Shown here: piece after piece, positions 8,889-17,534 of the stretch
Numbering within the stretch: the first letter of the stretch is position 1
Layout: each line of letters starts with the position of its first letter
Virus record (IMG/VR): IMGVR_UViG_3300032093_000138
Coordinates: 1 to 60,779 of that record
Origin: a virus
Direction: 5' to 3' (one strand)
DNA: 60,779 nt
Translations under genes and position numbers: made by a program
The notes under the pieces: model-generated
What the model was told of the DNA's origin: nothing
The model's database searches: none
The model's input: the letters and a program-made list of their open reading frames with translations, nothing else

Positions 8889-9760
8889 ACAAGATTAGTT
8901 ATAGTCAATATACAATGTGGGCGAATTGTCCCCAAGCGTGGAAGTTGAAGTATATTGATGGACACAAGTTTGATGATACGTCTATCAATACCATCTTCGG
9001 TACAGCTATTCACGAAGTGGTGCAAGAGTGGCTAGACACATTGTATAACAAGAGTGAGACTGTTGCCAAGTCCGTGTATTTACATGACACGTTCAAAGAT
9101 AAGCTCATTACCTTGTTTAAGGAAAATGTAATTATTGATGCTAATGGGGAGAAAACCTTTCTGTCCGATAAGAAAACGTTGATGGAGTATTACGAACAAG
9201 GCTGTCAGATTATTACTTACATCCAACAGAACTATAAGAAAATCTTTCCTACGTCTAATACGCGGCTCTTTGGTATCGAATACGAACTTCATGCCGAAAT
9301 CAAACCTGGCGTAAACTATATCGGATACATTGACATCGTGACGTATAACGAACTGACGGGCAAGTATGTTCTATATGATTTGAAAACGTCACGGGCTGGC
9401 TGGGACCAAAAAACAAAGACTGACCCGTATAAGGTTGGACAGTTGCTTCTATACAAGACGTTCTTCGCACAACAAGAGGGAGTCGATATTGACAGTATTT
9501 CGGTAGAGTTTATTATTCTCAAGCGTACGATTTTCGAGAACTCTCCATATCCAATCCCACGCGTCAGTAAGTTTGAACCACCCAACAAGACGCCTTCGCT
9601 AAACAAGAATTGGGATCGATTCCAGCAATTCGTAGACACGGCTTTCGACGAGGAGGGTAACTACATCACGGAACAGAAAGCAACCCCGAGTAAAGAGGCA
9701 TGTCGGTGGTGTGTATATCGGGATAAGAAAGAATTGTGTTCCGTTGGGGTGAAAAAGTAG
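8885..9760 (+). CDS. Cas4/RecB-family PD-(D/E)XK exonuclease with four-Cys Fe-S site
   Basis: 291 residues. PD-(D/E)XK core: His43 in GTAIHE, Asp150 in GYIDIV, Asp165 and Lys167 in YDLKTS, Gln186 in KVGQLLLY. Cys15 (NCPQAW) near the N-terminus and Cys273, Cys276 and Cys285 near the C-terminus are placed as in Cas4/AddB-type nucleases, where they hold a [4Fe-4S] cluster. No helicase motifs, so a stand-alone nuclease for recombination or DNA processing. No CRISPR genes accompany it, so an adaptation role is not implied. Confidence 0.87.
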   Translation: MNKISYSQYTMWANCPQAWKLKYIDGHKFDDTSINTIFGTAIHEVVQEWLDTLYNKSETVAKSVYLHDTFKDKLITLFKENVIIDANGEKTFLSDKKTLMEYYEQGCQIITYIQQNYKKIFPTSNTRLFGIEYELHAEIKPGVNYIGYIDIVTYNELTGKYVLYDLKTSRAGWDQKTKTDPYKVGQLLLYKTFFAQQEGVDIDSISVEFIILKRTIFENSPYPIPRVSKFEPPNKTPSLNKNWDRFQQFVDTAFDEEGNYITEQKATPSKEACRWCVYRDKKELCSVGVKK

Positions 9761-9861
9761 ATTAAGAAAATATAATAAACATAGTATAGGACTAGATAGT
9801 AATACATTACTATTTATAGATACTAATGGTTATTTCCACAAAATGACCAGAGGTTTATTGT

Positions 9862-10524
9862 ATGACTCGCAACGGAGTTTCTGCAAAGCTCAAAGGTATT
9901 CTTTTTATTGCAATTACGGTTCTGTATGCGTGTTCAGACTCATCAACACAAGCGGTAGACCCAGTAATACCGCCGGATGACGCTGGAGTATCATTTTCGA
10001 TGTTGTCTAGTATCATCACCGCCACGGACACGAACATCAATATTCGTGTTTCGTGGAAAGCTCCAAATGACCCATTTGGTGCACCAGAATTTTACAGACA
10101 CACGATGGTATCATCAAAAGTCGTAACAGACTCTACTACTGGAAATTTACCTACACTTAAGCAGGTAAATGGATTGGCCGATACTGTTCGTATTTCCCTA
10201 AAAAAGATAAACGATACGGTTACACTTACGTCGAACGTGTGGTCAGTTCGTCGTAGTTTACAATCCACAACGCCTGGAATTGGAAAGCTCTTTGTAAGAA
10301 GAGGCGACCGAGCACCGTTACCACCTGACTCTATTAAGGTGGATACCATTGTAATACCAGCTGCGCCCGTAATAGGAAGTATGTCATCTGTCCTATTTCA
10401 AAATAATGCAAATACAAGATTGATAAATGAACAATCGTACAACTCTATGTTTGGAAGTTACAAAAATGGAGTTAGTATATACAAACTAGGAAACACCACC
10501 TACTTAACGATTATTCCACAATAG
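9862..10524 (+). CDS. Predicted lipoprotein
   Basis: 220 residues. A basic N-terminus, hydrophobic stretch and lipobox (LYAC, Cys24) predict lipidation and anchoring in the host envelope. The mature part is Ser/Thr-rich and beta-like with an FN3/Ig-like look (IRVSWKAPNDPF). AGAGG precedes the ATG. It starts a set of three consecutive genes with export signals; a role in superinfection exclusion or envelope modification is inference only. Confidence 0.65.
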   Translation: MTRNGVSAKLKGILFIAITVLYACSDSSTQAVDPVIPPDDAGVSFSMLSSIITATDTNINIRVSWKAPNDPFGAPEFYRHTMVSSKVVTDSTTGNLPTLKQVNGLADTVRISLKKINDTVTLTSNVWSVRRSLQSTTPGIGKLFVRRGDRAPLPPDSIKVDTIVIPAAPVIGSMSSVLFQNNANTRLINEQSYNSMFGSYKNGVSIYKLGNTTYLTIIPQ

Positions 10525-10540
10525 TATTTACGAGGTTACT

Positions 10541-11158
10541 ATGAAATGGTTATCTAGTATTCTTGCAACATTAGTGATTTCCACTACAGCATATGCACAA
10601 CCAACCCGACCGGTCGCATCGGTCAGTATGTTAACCGCCTCTCGACAAATTGCATTTCAATTGACTTGGACACAACGAGAGGCGGTTGATAGTACGATGG
10701 TAGCAGTCTTTCTGTCGAGTGATACGGTTCCAATCTTATACAGACGAACACAGTCACCAGACACTATTCGATTTACTATTCCAACCGACACAACCACATA
10801 CAGATTCTTGTTGGTAAACGTCCGTAGAAATATTGTAAGTCCGCCGGCAAATGTGAATTTCTATTTCGACGCAGATGCATACTATGTACCCAGCGGATTG
10901 TCGGTGTATCCTAAAACAGTCACTATTGATTCAACGAGCGTCACTCGTCAAGTACAGTTTTGCGCCTTCATTAAGTTTGCAGATGGTACTACAGTAATGC
11001 GAGATAGAGATTTGGTTATTCCAAAGTGTATTGAATACTACAATACAATTCCCGTGGACCAACGTTCTACTGGTGGAGCAAAGCAACGAGTGGCAAATAA
11101 AATGTGTTTGTCGTGGACAACTACGGGCGGAACGATTGAGAACGAAGTGTGTTCATAA
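10541..11158 (+). CDS. Secreted or periplasmic protein of unknown function
   Basis: 205 residues with a classical Sec signal (hydrophobic 5-17, cleavage after AYA, residues 17-19). The mature chain resembles the preceding lipoprotein in style (beta-rich, many Thr/Val, VSMLTASRQIAFQLTW). Four cysteines in its C-terminal half could form disulfides in the periplasm. GAGGTTACT precedes the start. Confidence 0.65.
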   Translation: MKWLSSILATLVISTTAYAQPTRPVASVSMLTASRQIAFQLTWTQREAVDSTMVAVFLSSDTVPILYRRTQSPDTIRFTIPTDTTTYRFLLVNVRRNIVSPPANVNFYFDADAYYVPSGLSVYPKTVTIDSTSVTRQVQFCAFIKFADGTTVMRDRDLVIPKCIEYYNTIPVDQRSTGGAKQRVANKMCLSWTTTGGTIENEVCS

Positions 11159-11475
11159 AAGCTATAACGTTTAGTCTCGCTCTACAGACAAGTCAAATTA
11201 AAGTCGTTTATTCCTACGACAGAAAAACATATGATAGTTTGGAAGTCATTGTCAACAAAAATCAAAAAACGATTTACCACAAAAATCATACGTTATTCGC
11301 CGATATTGATTCAACTGATATTGGGTATGCTAGAAAAGCTGATACGGTTGAAGTAATCCTACGGGGCTATAAAAAAGATTTATATTGTTTCCCCCTTATA
11401 GACAGACTAATATATCCTTATTATAGGATTTCGTATGGGCTAAACTTTGAATGTACCAAATTAAATGGTATTTAA
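11149..11475 (+). CDS. Small possibly exported protein, GTG start
   Basis: 108 residues, starting at GTG 11149 inside the end of the upstream gene. A short hydrophobic N-terminus (ITFSLALQ) may be a weak signal. It ends just before a strong promoter. No family recognised; it may continue the lipoprotein/secreted gene set. Confidence 0.45.
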   Translation: MFIKAITFSLALQTSQIKVVYSYDRKTYDSLEVIVNKNQKTIYHKNHTLFADIDSTDIGYARKADTVEVILRGYKKDLYCFPLIDRLIYPYYRISYGLNFECTKLNGI

Positions 11476-11480
11476 TAGAC

Positions 11481-11509
11481 TTGACAAGTGGCCTCGCAGA
11501 TGGTATATT
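11481..11509 (+). promoter_or_regulatory. Sigma-70 promoter, near consensus
   Basis: TTGACA at 11481-11486, 17-bp spacer, TATATT at 11504-11509. Start expected near 11516, with a leader of about 22 nt before the ATG at 11538. Drives the SpoU/HAD/PurA gene string. Confidence 0.87.
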
Positions 11510-11537
11510 TAGAGTATACTTCTGCGAGGTCATTTCT

Positions 11538-12149
11538 ATGAAAGAAAATCCAATGGTGAACTATAGTAAGATTATTGCCGATACGGCTAGTAATCATTAC
11601 AACGTTCGTGATGAGTATAAGACGAATACCTACGAACAGAATGTCGCTATCACGATGAGTGAACAGCGTCGGTTCTCCGTGGCGTGTATCAACATTACGG
11701 GTGAACTCAATATCGGAATGATGATTCGGTCTGCGTGTCTATTGGGTGCAGAGAACTTTTATATCTTTGGACGAAAGAAATTCGATAAGCGGTCCACAGT
11801 AGGGGCTGAGAAATACATTAATATCGTCCAGTATACGTTTGATGACCCGATACACGCGGATACCGAAATCAACGAACGATTGGAGTATTTGCTGAAGTGG
11901 AATAGCGTGGTCTTGTGTGAACATGGTGGTGTTGAAATTGGTTCATATATGTCCACGCCGATGTATAAGGAATTGAAGAATCCGTTGTTCGTGTTCGGTT
12001 CGGAGAGTCACGGGCTACCAGAAGTAGTAATAAACAATCCACACTTCTATAAGTTGAGTATTCCGCAACGTGGAGTCCTTCGTTCGTTTAACGTCAGTGC
12101 GGCAATGAATATTATGTGTTGGGATTATATTAAGGAGACGCATCTGTGA
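11538..12149 (+). CDS. SpoU/TrmH-family RNA 2'-O-methyltransferase
   Basis: 203 residues. SPOUT trefoil-knot signatures: NIGMMIRSACLLGAENFYIFG (motif 1 with Asn and Arg), LFVFGSESHGLPE (motif 2) and KLSIPQRGVLRSFNVSAAMNI (motif 3). Such enzymes methylate ribose in tRNA or rRNA with S-adenosylmethionine. The start at 11538 follows GAGGTC; upstream codons lie in the promoter. With 27 tRNA genes in this window, a phage-tRNA target is attractive but unproven. Confidence 0.88.
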   Translation: MKENPMVNYSKIIADTASNHYNVRDEYKTNTYEQNVAITMSEQRRFSVACINITGELNIGMMIRSACLLGAENFYIFGRKKFDKRSTVGAEKYINIVQYTFDDPIHADTEINERLEYLLKWNSVVLCEHGGVEIGSYMSTPMYKELKNPLFVFGSESHGLPEVVINNPHFYKLSIPQRGVLRSFNVSAAMNIMCWDYIKETHL

Positions 12150-13510
12150 TTAAGTTAGTTATATTTGATTTGGACGGGGTGTTGGTAGAGGCCAAAGAGA
12201 TTCATTATCAATCCCTCAACAACGCAATACTTGAAGTCACAAATAATCCCAAGTGGGTGATTGGATGGGAAGAACATCTGTCGGTATATGATGGTCGTAA
12301 AACCAATGAAAAGTTGGAAATACTTACAGCAAATAAAGGATTGCCAGAGGGATTCCACGAACCAATTTGGAAATGTAAACAGAGTAAAACGTTAGAAGCG
12401 TTAGGTGGTCTTACGATTGATACACGATTGCAACTGCTGTTCAAAAGATTGATCAGTGAAAAATATAAGATTGCATGTTGTTCTAATTCCATCCGCCGGA
12501 CTGTATTGACAGTCTTGGCTAAGATGGGATTAATTGAGTATATGGACTTGATTATTTCAAATGAAGATGTAAAGAACAGTAAACCCCATCCTGAAATGTA
12601 CTGGAAAGCAATGAGTACGATGGGGGTTTTGCCGGAAGAAACATTAATTGTCGAAGATAGTCCGCCGGGATTGTTGGCAGCTGCACGTAGTCGAGCTAAT
12701 GTACTACGTGTCAATAATCCAAAAGATTTGACGGAAGAAAAGATATACGAAAAATTAAATCAAACAAGTATAATGGTGATGCCAAAGTGGCAAGGTGATA
12801 AGATGAACGTATTGATACCGATGGCTGGTGCGGGAAGTCGCTTCCAGCAAGCAGGATATACTTTCCCAAAACCATTGATTGATGTACGGGGAAAGCCAAT
12901 GATTCAGGTTGTTGCGGAAAACTTGAACGTTGAGGCAACTTTCATTTATGTCGTACAGAAAGAACATCGTACCAAGTATAACCTTGATACGCTGTTGAAT
13001 CTTATCACGCCTAACTGTAAGATTGTGGAGGTCGATGGAATTACCGAGGGTGCGGCATGTACTACACTATTGGCAAGAGAACATATTAATACCGACGCAC
13101 CATTGTTGATGGCTAATTCTGACCAGTATGTTGAATGGGATAGCAATGAGTTTATGTATAAGATGGTTGAACAGAACCTTGATGGTGGGATTGTGACATT
13201 CAAATCAACCCATCCAAAGTGGTCGTTTGCTAGGATTAACGAACATGGATTTGTCACCGAAGTTGCAGAGAAGAATCCTATCTCCGATATTGCGACCGTG
13301 GGTATCTATTACTGGAAGCATGGAAGCGATTATGTTCGGTTCGCAGAACAAATGATTGAAAAGAATATTCGGGTTAATAACGAGTTTTATGTGTGTCCTG
13401 TATTCAATGAAGCGATTGGTGCTGGAAAGAAGATCAAGACATTCGATGTCCCTGTGATGTGGGGATTGGGAACGCCGGAAGATTTGAAGTTCTTTATGGA
13501 AAATAATTAA
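12146..13510 (+). CDS. Fusion: HAD phosphatase + sugar-phosphate nucleotidyltransferase
   Basis: 454 residues. Residues 1-210 are a HAD hydrolase: nucleophile Asp8 and Asp10 in FDLDGV, Ser113, Lys146 in NSKPHP, Glu170-Asp171. Residues 220-454 are a nucleotidyltransferase with VLIPMAGAGSRF...PKPL (222-243), MANSDQYVEW and a GLGTPEDL end. The reaction probably joins a hexose- or heptose-phosphate to a nucleotide, with the HAD half removing a phosphate from an intermediate. It overlaps the SpoU gene by 4 bases and feeds the downstream glycosylation genes. Confidence 0.85.
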   Translation: MIKLVIFDLDGVLVEAKEIHYQSLNNAILEVTNNPKWVIGWEEHLSVYDGRKTNEKLEILTANKGLPEGFHEPIWKCKQSKTLEALGGLTIDTRLQLLFKRLISEKYKIACCSNSIRRTVLTVLAKMGLIEYMDLIISNEDVKNSKPHPEMYWKAMSTMGVLPEETLIVEDSPPGLLAAARSRANVLRVNNPKDLTEEKIYEKLNQTSIMVMPKWQGDKMNVLIPMAGAGSRFQQAGYTFPKPLIDVRGKPMIQVVAENLNVEATFIYVVQKEHRTKYNLDTLLNLITPNCKIVEVDGITEGAACTTLLAREHINTDAPLLMANSDQYVEWDSNEFMYKMVEQNLDGGIVTFKSTHPKWSFARINEHGFVTEVAEKNPISDIATVGIYYWKHGSDYVRFAEQMIEKNIRVNNEFYVCPVFNEAIGAGKKIKTFDVPVMWGLGTPEDLKFFMENN

Positions 13511-13520
13511 GAGGTTATTT

Positions 13521-13937
13521 ATGAAATTAGTATATCGTAGAATGATAGATACTCGCCGTCTTTATAAGTTAGAAGGTGACATGTATTGTGACCGGCGATA
13601 TAGTAATATCACCAAGCAACGTCCGTATAAGTTTTTGTTGAGTCTGGCGAAGAAAATTTGGAAGAAAGAAAACATCAAATCCGACATGCCACAAATCCGA
13701 TTTGGCATTGGCACTCCTCACGGTGGTGTAAGATATAGTTGGTGTGATGGTGAAACAATTGAGTTAGTAAAAACCCAAAGGGATATTCTAACATTGATTC
13801 ACGAACTAGTACACGGCATGGGATTCGACTACCACGATAAAAAGTTTGTCAGAAAAGAAATGGAACTATTAAACAAATATACAGATATTAATGAAGAACT
13901 TATAATTGAGGCGTTTGAATCGTATGATTATCACTAA
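13521..13937 (+). CDS. SprT-like zincin metalloprotein
   Basis: 138 residues. HELVHGMGFDYHD gives His94, Glu95 and His98 of HExxH and a third ligand His105. The compact size and upstream aromatic/basic core resemble SprT or WLM-type metallopeptidases that act on DNA-bound proteins. GAGGTTATTT precedes the ATG. Substrate unknown. Confidence 0.75.
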   Translation: MKLVYRRMIDTRRLYKLEGDMYCDRRYSNITKQRPYKFLLSLAKKIWKKENIKSDMPQIRFGIGTPHGGVRYSWCDGETIELVKTQRDILTLIHELVHGMGFDYHDKKFVRKEMELLNKYTDINEELIIEAFESYDYH

Positions 13938-14196
13938 ACTAAAAGAAGCGGGAATCCTATTTGTAATTCAGGTCTTGAATTATGCAATCTGGTGTATTAA
14001 CTTTCGTGCTGTAGCAGATACACACTATCACACCGCAGCAATGAGTGATTTCATGTTAGCGTCTATTCAATTCTTTGTTATTCGTCGTATTGCTCATGGT
14101 CAAGATAATTTTCACCAATGGGCTGGTTATGCTATGGGTAGTGTCGTGGGGAGTTATGTAGGTATCTGGATTTCAGCAACATTTTTGGGGGTATAA
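13924..14196 (+). CDS. Small two-pass membrane protein
   Basis: 90 residues; hydrophobic segments at about 9-27 and 65-87. The ATG at 13924 lies inside the end of the zincin gene; GAGGCG is 9 bases upstream. Resembles small phage membrane proteins of the MAATLG-type only in topology; no function assigned. Confidence 0.6.
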   Translation: MIITKLKEAGILFVIQVLNYAIWCINFRAVADTHYHTAAMSDFMLASIQFFVIRRIAHGQDNFHQWAGYAMGSVVGSYVGIWISATFLGV

Positions 14197-14556
14197 ATGC
14201 AAGTTAAATTTGTAGAAAAGCCGTGGGGTTCCGAAACAATTTGGGCCCATACAGAACATTATGTGGGAAAGATTTTGAAGGTCAATTGTGGGGAAGCATT
14301 GAGTATTCAGTATCATCACCACAAGGATGAAACGATGTATGTATTGTCGGGTAAGGGATATATTCGTTTCTATAAATTGGAAGATGCACGTCCTGTGGTC
14401 ACCAAGGAAATGATTGTATCGGAAGGTGATGCGGTGCATATTCCTCCCACACAAATTCATAACGTAGAAGCAATTACGGATATGGAAATTTTAGAAGCAT
14501 CAACGAACCATCTGGATGATTTGGTTCGAGTACGAGATAGATACAGTAGAGGGTGA
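14197..14556 (+). CDS. Cupin, mannose-6-phosphate isomerase (type II)-like
   Basis: 119 residues, a single cupin barrel. KPWGSETIW near the N-terminus is the signature of the C-terminal domain of bifunctional mannose-1-phosphate guanylyltransferase/isomerases. Metal ligands can be placed at His40, His42 and Glu45 (first motif) and His88 (IPPTQIHNVEA). It could isomerise a sugar phosphate for GDP-mannose synthesis, which would feed Gmd at 17.5 kb. Confidence 0.8.
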   Translation: MQVKFVEKPWGSETIWAHTEHYVGKILKVNCGEALSIQYHHHKDETMYVLSGKGYIRFYKLEDARPVVTKEMIVSEGDAVHIPPTQIHNVEAITDMEILEASTNHLDDLVRVRDRYSRG

Positions 14557-14557
14557 T

Positions 14558-15583
14558 ATGGGATTAGTATACGCAGATGTAATCGTAGACCTTCAGTACG
14601 GAGATACTGGTAAAGGGAAAGTAGCACATGCATTAGCATCATCAGATGATTATAATATAGTGCTACGATACAATGGTGGAGCAAACGCTGGGCACACGGT
14701 GTACCACAACGGACAAAAGGTTGTGACGCATCAGGTGCCTGTTGGTGTGCTCTACGGTAAAAAAAGTGTGATTGGGCCTGGTTGTGTTGTAAATATACCC
14801 AAGCTAGAATCAGAAATTAAAGAACTAAACGATGCCGGATTTAAAACAGATGGATTGATATTCGTTGATAAACGCGCTCACCTAGTGTTAGATAAACATC
14901 TTGAAGAGGATGGTTCTGATGTAAAGATTGGTACAACACGCCAAGGTATCGGTCCTGCGTATCGTGACAAGTACGGTCGTAGTGGTGTTCGTATGGGAGA
15001 TTTACAGGTTAGACCATCTGAATTATTTCAAGTTATCGATGTTTATAAATTACTCCACGAAGATTTTCACAAGTATCGTGTGTTGTGTGAGGGTGCGCAA
15101 GGATTTCATCTTGATATTGATTGGGGTGATTATCCATACGTCACCAGTTCACATTGTACAGTTGGGTCATCTGTTCTAAATGGTATACCACCTCGTCGTA
15201 TTCGAAAAGTAATTGGTACGATGAAAGCATATGAAACATATGTCGGAAACAGAACTGACTATACAAACGAAGCTGACCCTATCTTCCAAGAAATTCAACG
15301 CGTCGGTGCTGAGTTCGGAGCAACTACAGGCCGCCCACGTAAAGTAAATTGGATGAATCTTGACCGAGTGATAATGGCTGCTAATATCAATGGCGTTACA
15401 CAAGTCATTATCAACAAAGCAGATGTATTGAAACAGGTAGGACATTTTGGTATCATTCTTGACGGGAAACTGGAGAAGTTTTCCAGCTTCGATAACTTTA
15501 GAAATTTTGTTAATGGTATATTAACAGAAACGTGTACAAGTGGATTTACTATTGTTTGGTCAGAAACTCCAAATGGAATTTGA
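14558..15583 (+). CDS. Short adenylosuccinate synthetase-family enzyme (PurA/PurZ-like)
   Basis: 341 residues, about 90 shorter than bacterial PurA and similar to archaeal PurA and phage PurZ. YGDTGKGK (14-21) is the GTP/NTP loop, with the PurA catalytic Asp16 kept; His46 lies in NAGHT; GTTRQGIGPAY, EGAQG and ATTGRPR are present. The DLQYG-D-TGKG wording is like PurZ (LQFG-S-TGKG), the enzyme of diaminopurine (Z) DNA synthesis, but PurZ replaces the Asp by Ser. It therefore makes either adenylosuccinate from IMP or an sdGMP-like product. No DatZ or PolA-type DpoZ is seen in the window. Start chosen after GAGGGTG. Confidence 0.85.
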   Translation: MGLVYADVIVDLQYGDTGKGKVAHALASSDDYNIVLRYNGGANAGHTVYHNGQKVVTHQVPVGVLYGKKSVIGPGCVVNIPKLESEIKELNDAGFKTDGLIFVDKRAHLVLDKHLEEDGSDVKIGTTRQGIGPAYRDKYGRSGVRMGDLQVRPSELFQVIDVYKLLHEDFHKYRVLCEGAQGFHLDIDWGDYPYVTSSHCTVGSSVLNGIPPRRIRKVIGTMKAYETYVGNRTDYTNEADPIFQEIQRVGAEFGATTGRPRKVNWMNLDRVIMAANINGVTQVIINKADVLKQVGHFGIILDGKLEKFSSFDNFRNFVNGILTETCTSGFTIVWSETPNGI

Positions 15584-15641
15584 TGTTTGGTGACTTTGAA
15601 TGATACTTATCTATAGAACTCTATAGAACGTAGAGAATATT

Positions 15642-15809
15642 ATGGCTAAGAAAAATAAAAAACAATATACTACAATTCAAATTCGTAAAGATATTAATGA
15701 GTATGTTCGCACAATTTGTGACCAGAACGGATGGGTTGCTGCGACTATTACCGAAAAATATTGGTTGGGTCTAATATCGGCGAGTATGAGTGGTAGTGTT
15801 ATCCTATAA
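15642..15809 (+). CDS. Small ribbon-helix-helix-like protein (55 aa)
   Basis: MAKKNKKQYTTIQIRKDINE is a basic tail followed by a strand (TTIQIR) and helix (KDINEYVRTICDQ), the order in RHH/CopG DNA-binding proteins; the rest is a second helix. GTAGAGAAT precedes the ATG. Fold assignment is tentative. Confidence 0.5.
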   Translation: MAKKNKKQYTTIQIRKDINEYVRTICDQNGWVAATITEKYWLGLISASMSGSVIL

Positions 15810-15818
15810 GGAGAAATT

Positions 15819-16112
15819 ATGTCTAGTACTTTAAAGAGTGACATTCTAGGAGCAGGTACGCTAGAACAAAGAATCTTTACAGCGATTAACTGGTATGGAT
15901 GTGCTGAAGGATATGAGCAATCCACAGATCCATGTCAAGCACAAAAAGATTTTGCTCAAAGATTAGCAGACGCAATATCAGAGGGAGTAGCAAAAGGTGT
16001 CCAGAAATATCTAAATGAGACAGTGAAAACCATAACTCAACCAACGCTGAATTCAGGTGGACTTGTCCACGTACATGAGAACGTACCAAAATTTGATTTA
16101 AACGCACCATAA
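15819..16112 (+). CDS. Unknown small phage protein (97 aa)
   Basis: AAGGAG ribosome-binding site. The middle (AQRLADAISEGVAKGVQKYL) is an amphipathic helix seen in small virion-assembly proteins, but I cannot assign a role. It opens the sugar island operon. Confidence 0.55.
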   Translation: MSSTLKSDILGAGTLEQRIFTAINWYGCAEGYEQSTDPCQAQKDFAQRLADAISEGVAKGVQKYLNETVKTITQPTLNSGGLVHVHENVPKFDLNAP

Positions 16113-16127
16113 TAGAGGATTATATAC

Positions 16128-17534
16128 ATGAAGCAATGGTTACCTAAAGAACAAAGAAAGAAAATACTTTTACTCTCGGATGACTTACGAGTTCATTCTG
16201 GTATCGGAGTAATGTCAAGGGAAATCGTAGAACAGACTGCGGGAATTTTTAATTGGGTGCAGGTTGGTGCGGCTATCAACCATCCAGAAGAAGGAAAAGT
16301 TGCAGACATAAGCGAACAAGTATCAGAACAAACTGGTATTCAAGACGCGTCTGTAAAGATTTATGCACAGAATGGATATGGCAACAGTATGTTAATTCGG
16401 TATCTTATGGATACGGAAAAGCCAGATGCCATTCTTCATTTTACCGATCCTCGTTATTGGATTTGGCTTTATCAAATTGAGCACGAAATTCGTCAGAAGA
16501 TTCCGATGATGTTTTATGCTATTTGGGATGATCTCCCATATCCATATTACAACGAAAACTTTTATAGATCAGATGACGGAATCTTCTGTATCAGTAAGCA
16601 AACATACAATATTGTTAAACACGTATCTCGTAAAGAACCGAGAAAGCCGTGGTCGTTGACATATCTTCCACATGGAATTGATCATAAAAAGAAATACTAT
16701 CCAATTCAGAACGATGACACCGTGGGTCAAGAATTATTGACCAATACAAAAAATGAATTGTTCCGTGGTGAGGATGTAGATTTCGTAGTGTTCTATAATG
16801 CACGCAATCTTCGTCGTAAGATGACTTCGGATGTACTACTTGCGTATAACCATTTCTTAAAACAGTTGACAAAAGAAGAACAAGAAAAGTGTCGTATCGT
16901 ATTACATACACAACCCGTTGACGAAAACGGTACGGACCTCCCAGCAGTTATTCGTGATGTTACACCCGATATCAAAGCAGTATTCTCTAACACAAGAGTT
17001 GATGCGTTGGTCCTCAATGCGATGTATAATATTGCTGACGTTACTATCAATCTCGCTAGTAATGAAGGATTTGGATTGGGAACGTGTGAAAGTATGTTAG
17101 CGGGTACACCTATCGTTGTAAACGTCACAGGTGGATTACAAGACCAATGTGGATTTATGGACGAAGAAGGAAACTATCTCGATCCAGAAAAGCATTTCAC
17201 CTACGAATGGGGTAGTAACCACGATGGTCGCTATAATAGACATGGTGAATGGGCATTCCCGTGCTTCCCAACCTCACGGTCACTACAAGGTTCTCCGTTG
17301 ACTCCATATATTTTTGACGACCGTTGTTCGTGGGAAGAGGCTGGAGATAGATTGTTGGAGTTATATAAGATGGGTCGTGAAGAACGGAAACGCCGTGGAA
17401 TGCTTGGTCGTGAATATGCAATGGGGCCGGGAATGTTTACCGCTGAAAAGATGGGAGAGCTATTTATTGAACACATTAATACCCTATTGGAGAATTGGAC
17501 TCCACGGGAACGTTATACTTTGGTGAGGGCATGA
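16128..17534 (+). CDS. GT-B glycosyltransferase (GT4-like)
   Basis: 468 residues. N-terminal Rossmann half begins KILLLSDDLRVHSGIGVMSR, with the Gly loop typical of GT4 acceptor sites. The C-terminal half has VVFYNARNLRRKM and NLASNEGFGLGTCESMLAGTPIV (about 305-330), the E-x7-E type donor-binding motif. Transfers a sugar from a nucleotide sugar to an unknown acceptor. Its stop overlaps the gmd start. Confidence 0.85.
   Translation: MKQWLPKEQRKKILLLSDDLRVHSGIGVMSREIVEQTAGIFNWVQVGAAINHPEEGKVADISEQVSEQTGIQDASVKIYAQNGYGNSMLIRYLMDTEKPDAILHFTDPRYWIWLYQIEHEIRQKIPMMFYAIWDDLPYPYYNENFYRSDDGIFCISKQTYNIVKHVSRKEPRKPWSLTYLPHGIDHKKKYYPIQNDDTVGQELLTNTKNELFRGEDVDFVVFYNARNLRRKMTSDVLLAYNHFLKQLTKEEQEKCRIVLHTQPVDENGTDLPAVIRDVTPDIKAVFSNTRVDALVLNAMYNIADVTINLASNEGFGLGTCESMLAGTPIVVNVTGGLQDQCGFMDEEGNYLDPEKHFTYEWGSNHDGRYNRHGEWAFPCFPTSRSLQGSPLTPYIFDDRCSWEEAGDRLLELYKMGREERKRRGMLGREYAMGPGMFTAEKMGELFIEHINTLLENWTPRERYTLVRA

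Noticed and set aside
8885-9760. Cas4-like nuclease as part of a CRISPR system
   Set aside because: No Cas1, Cas2 or repeat array in the window. The fold is common in stand-alone phage exonucleases.
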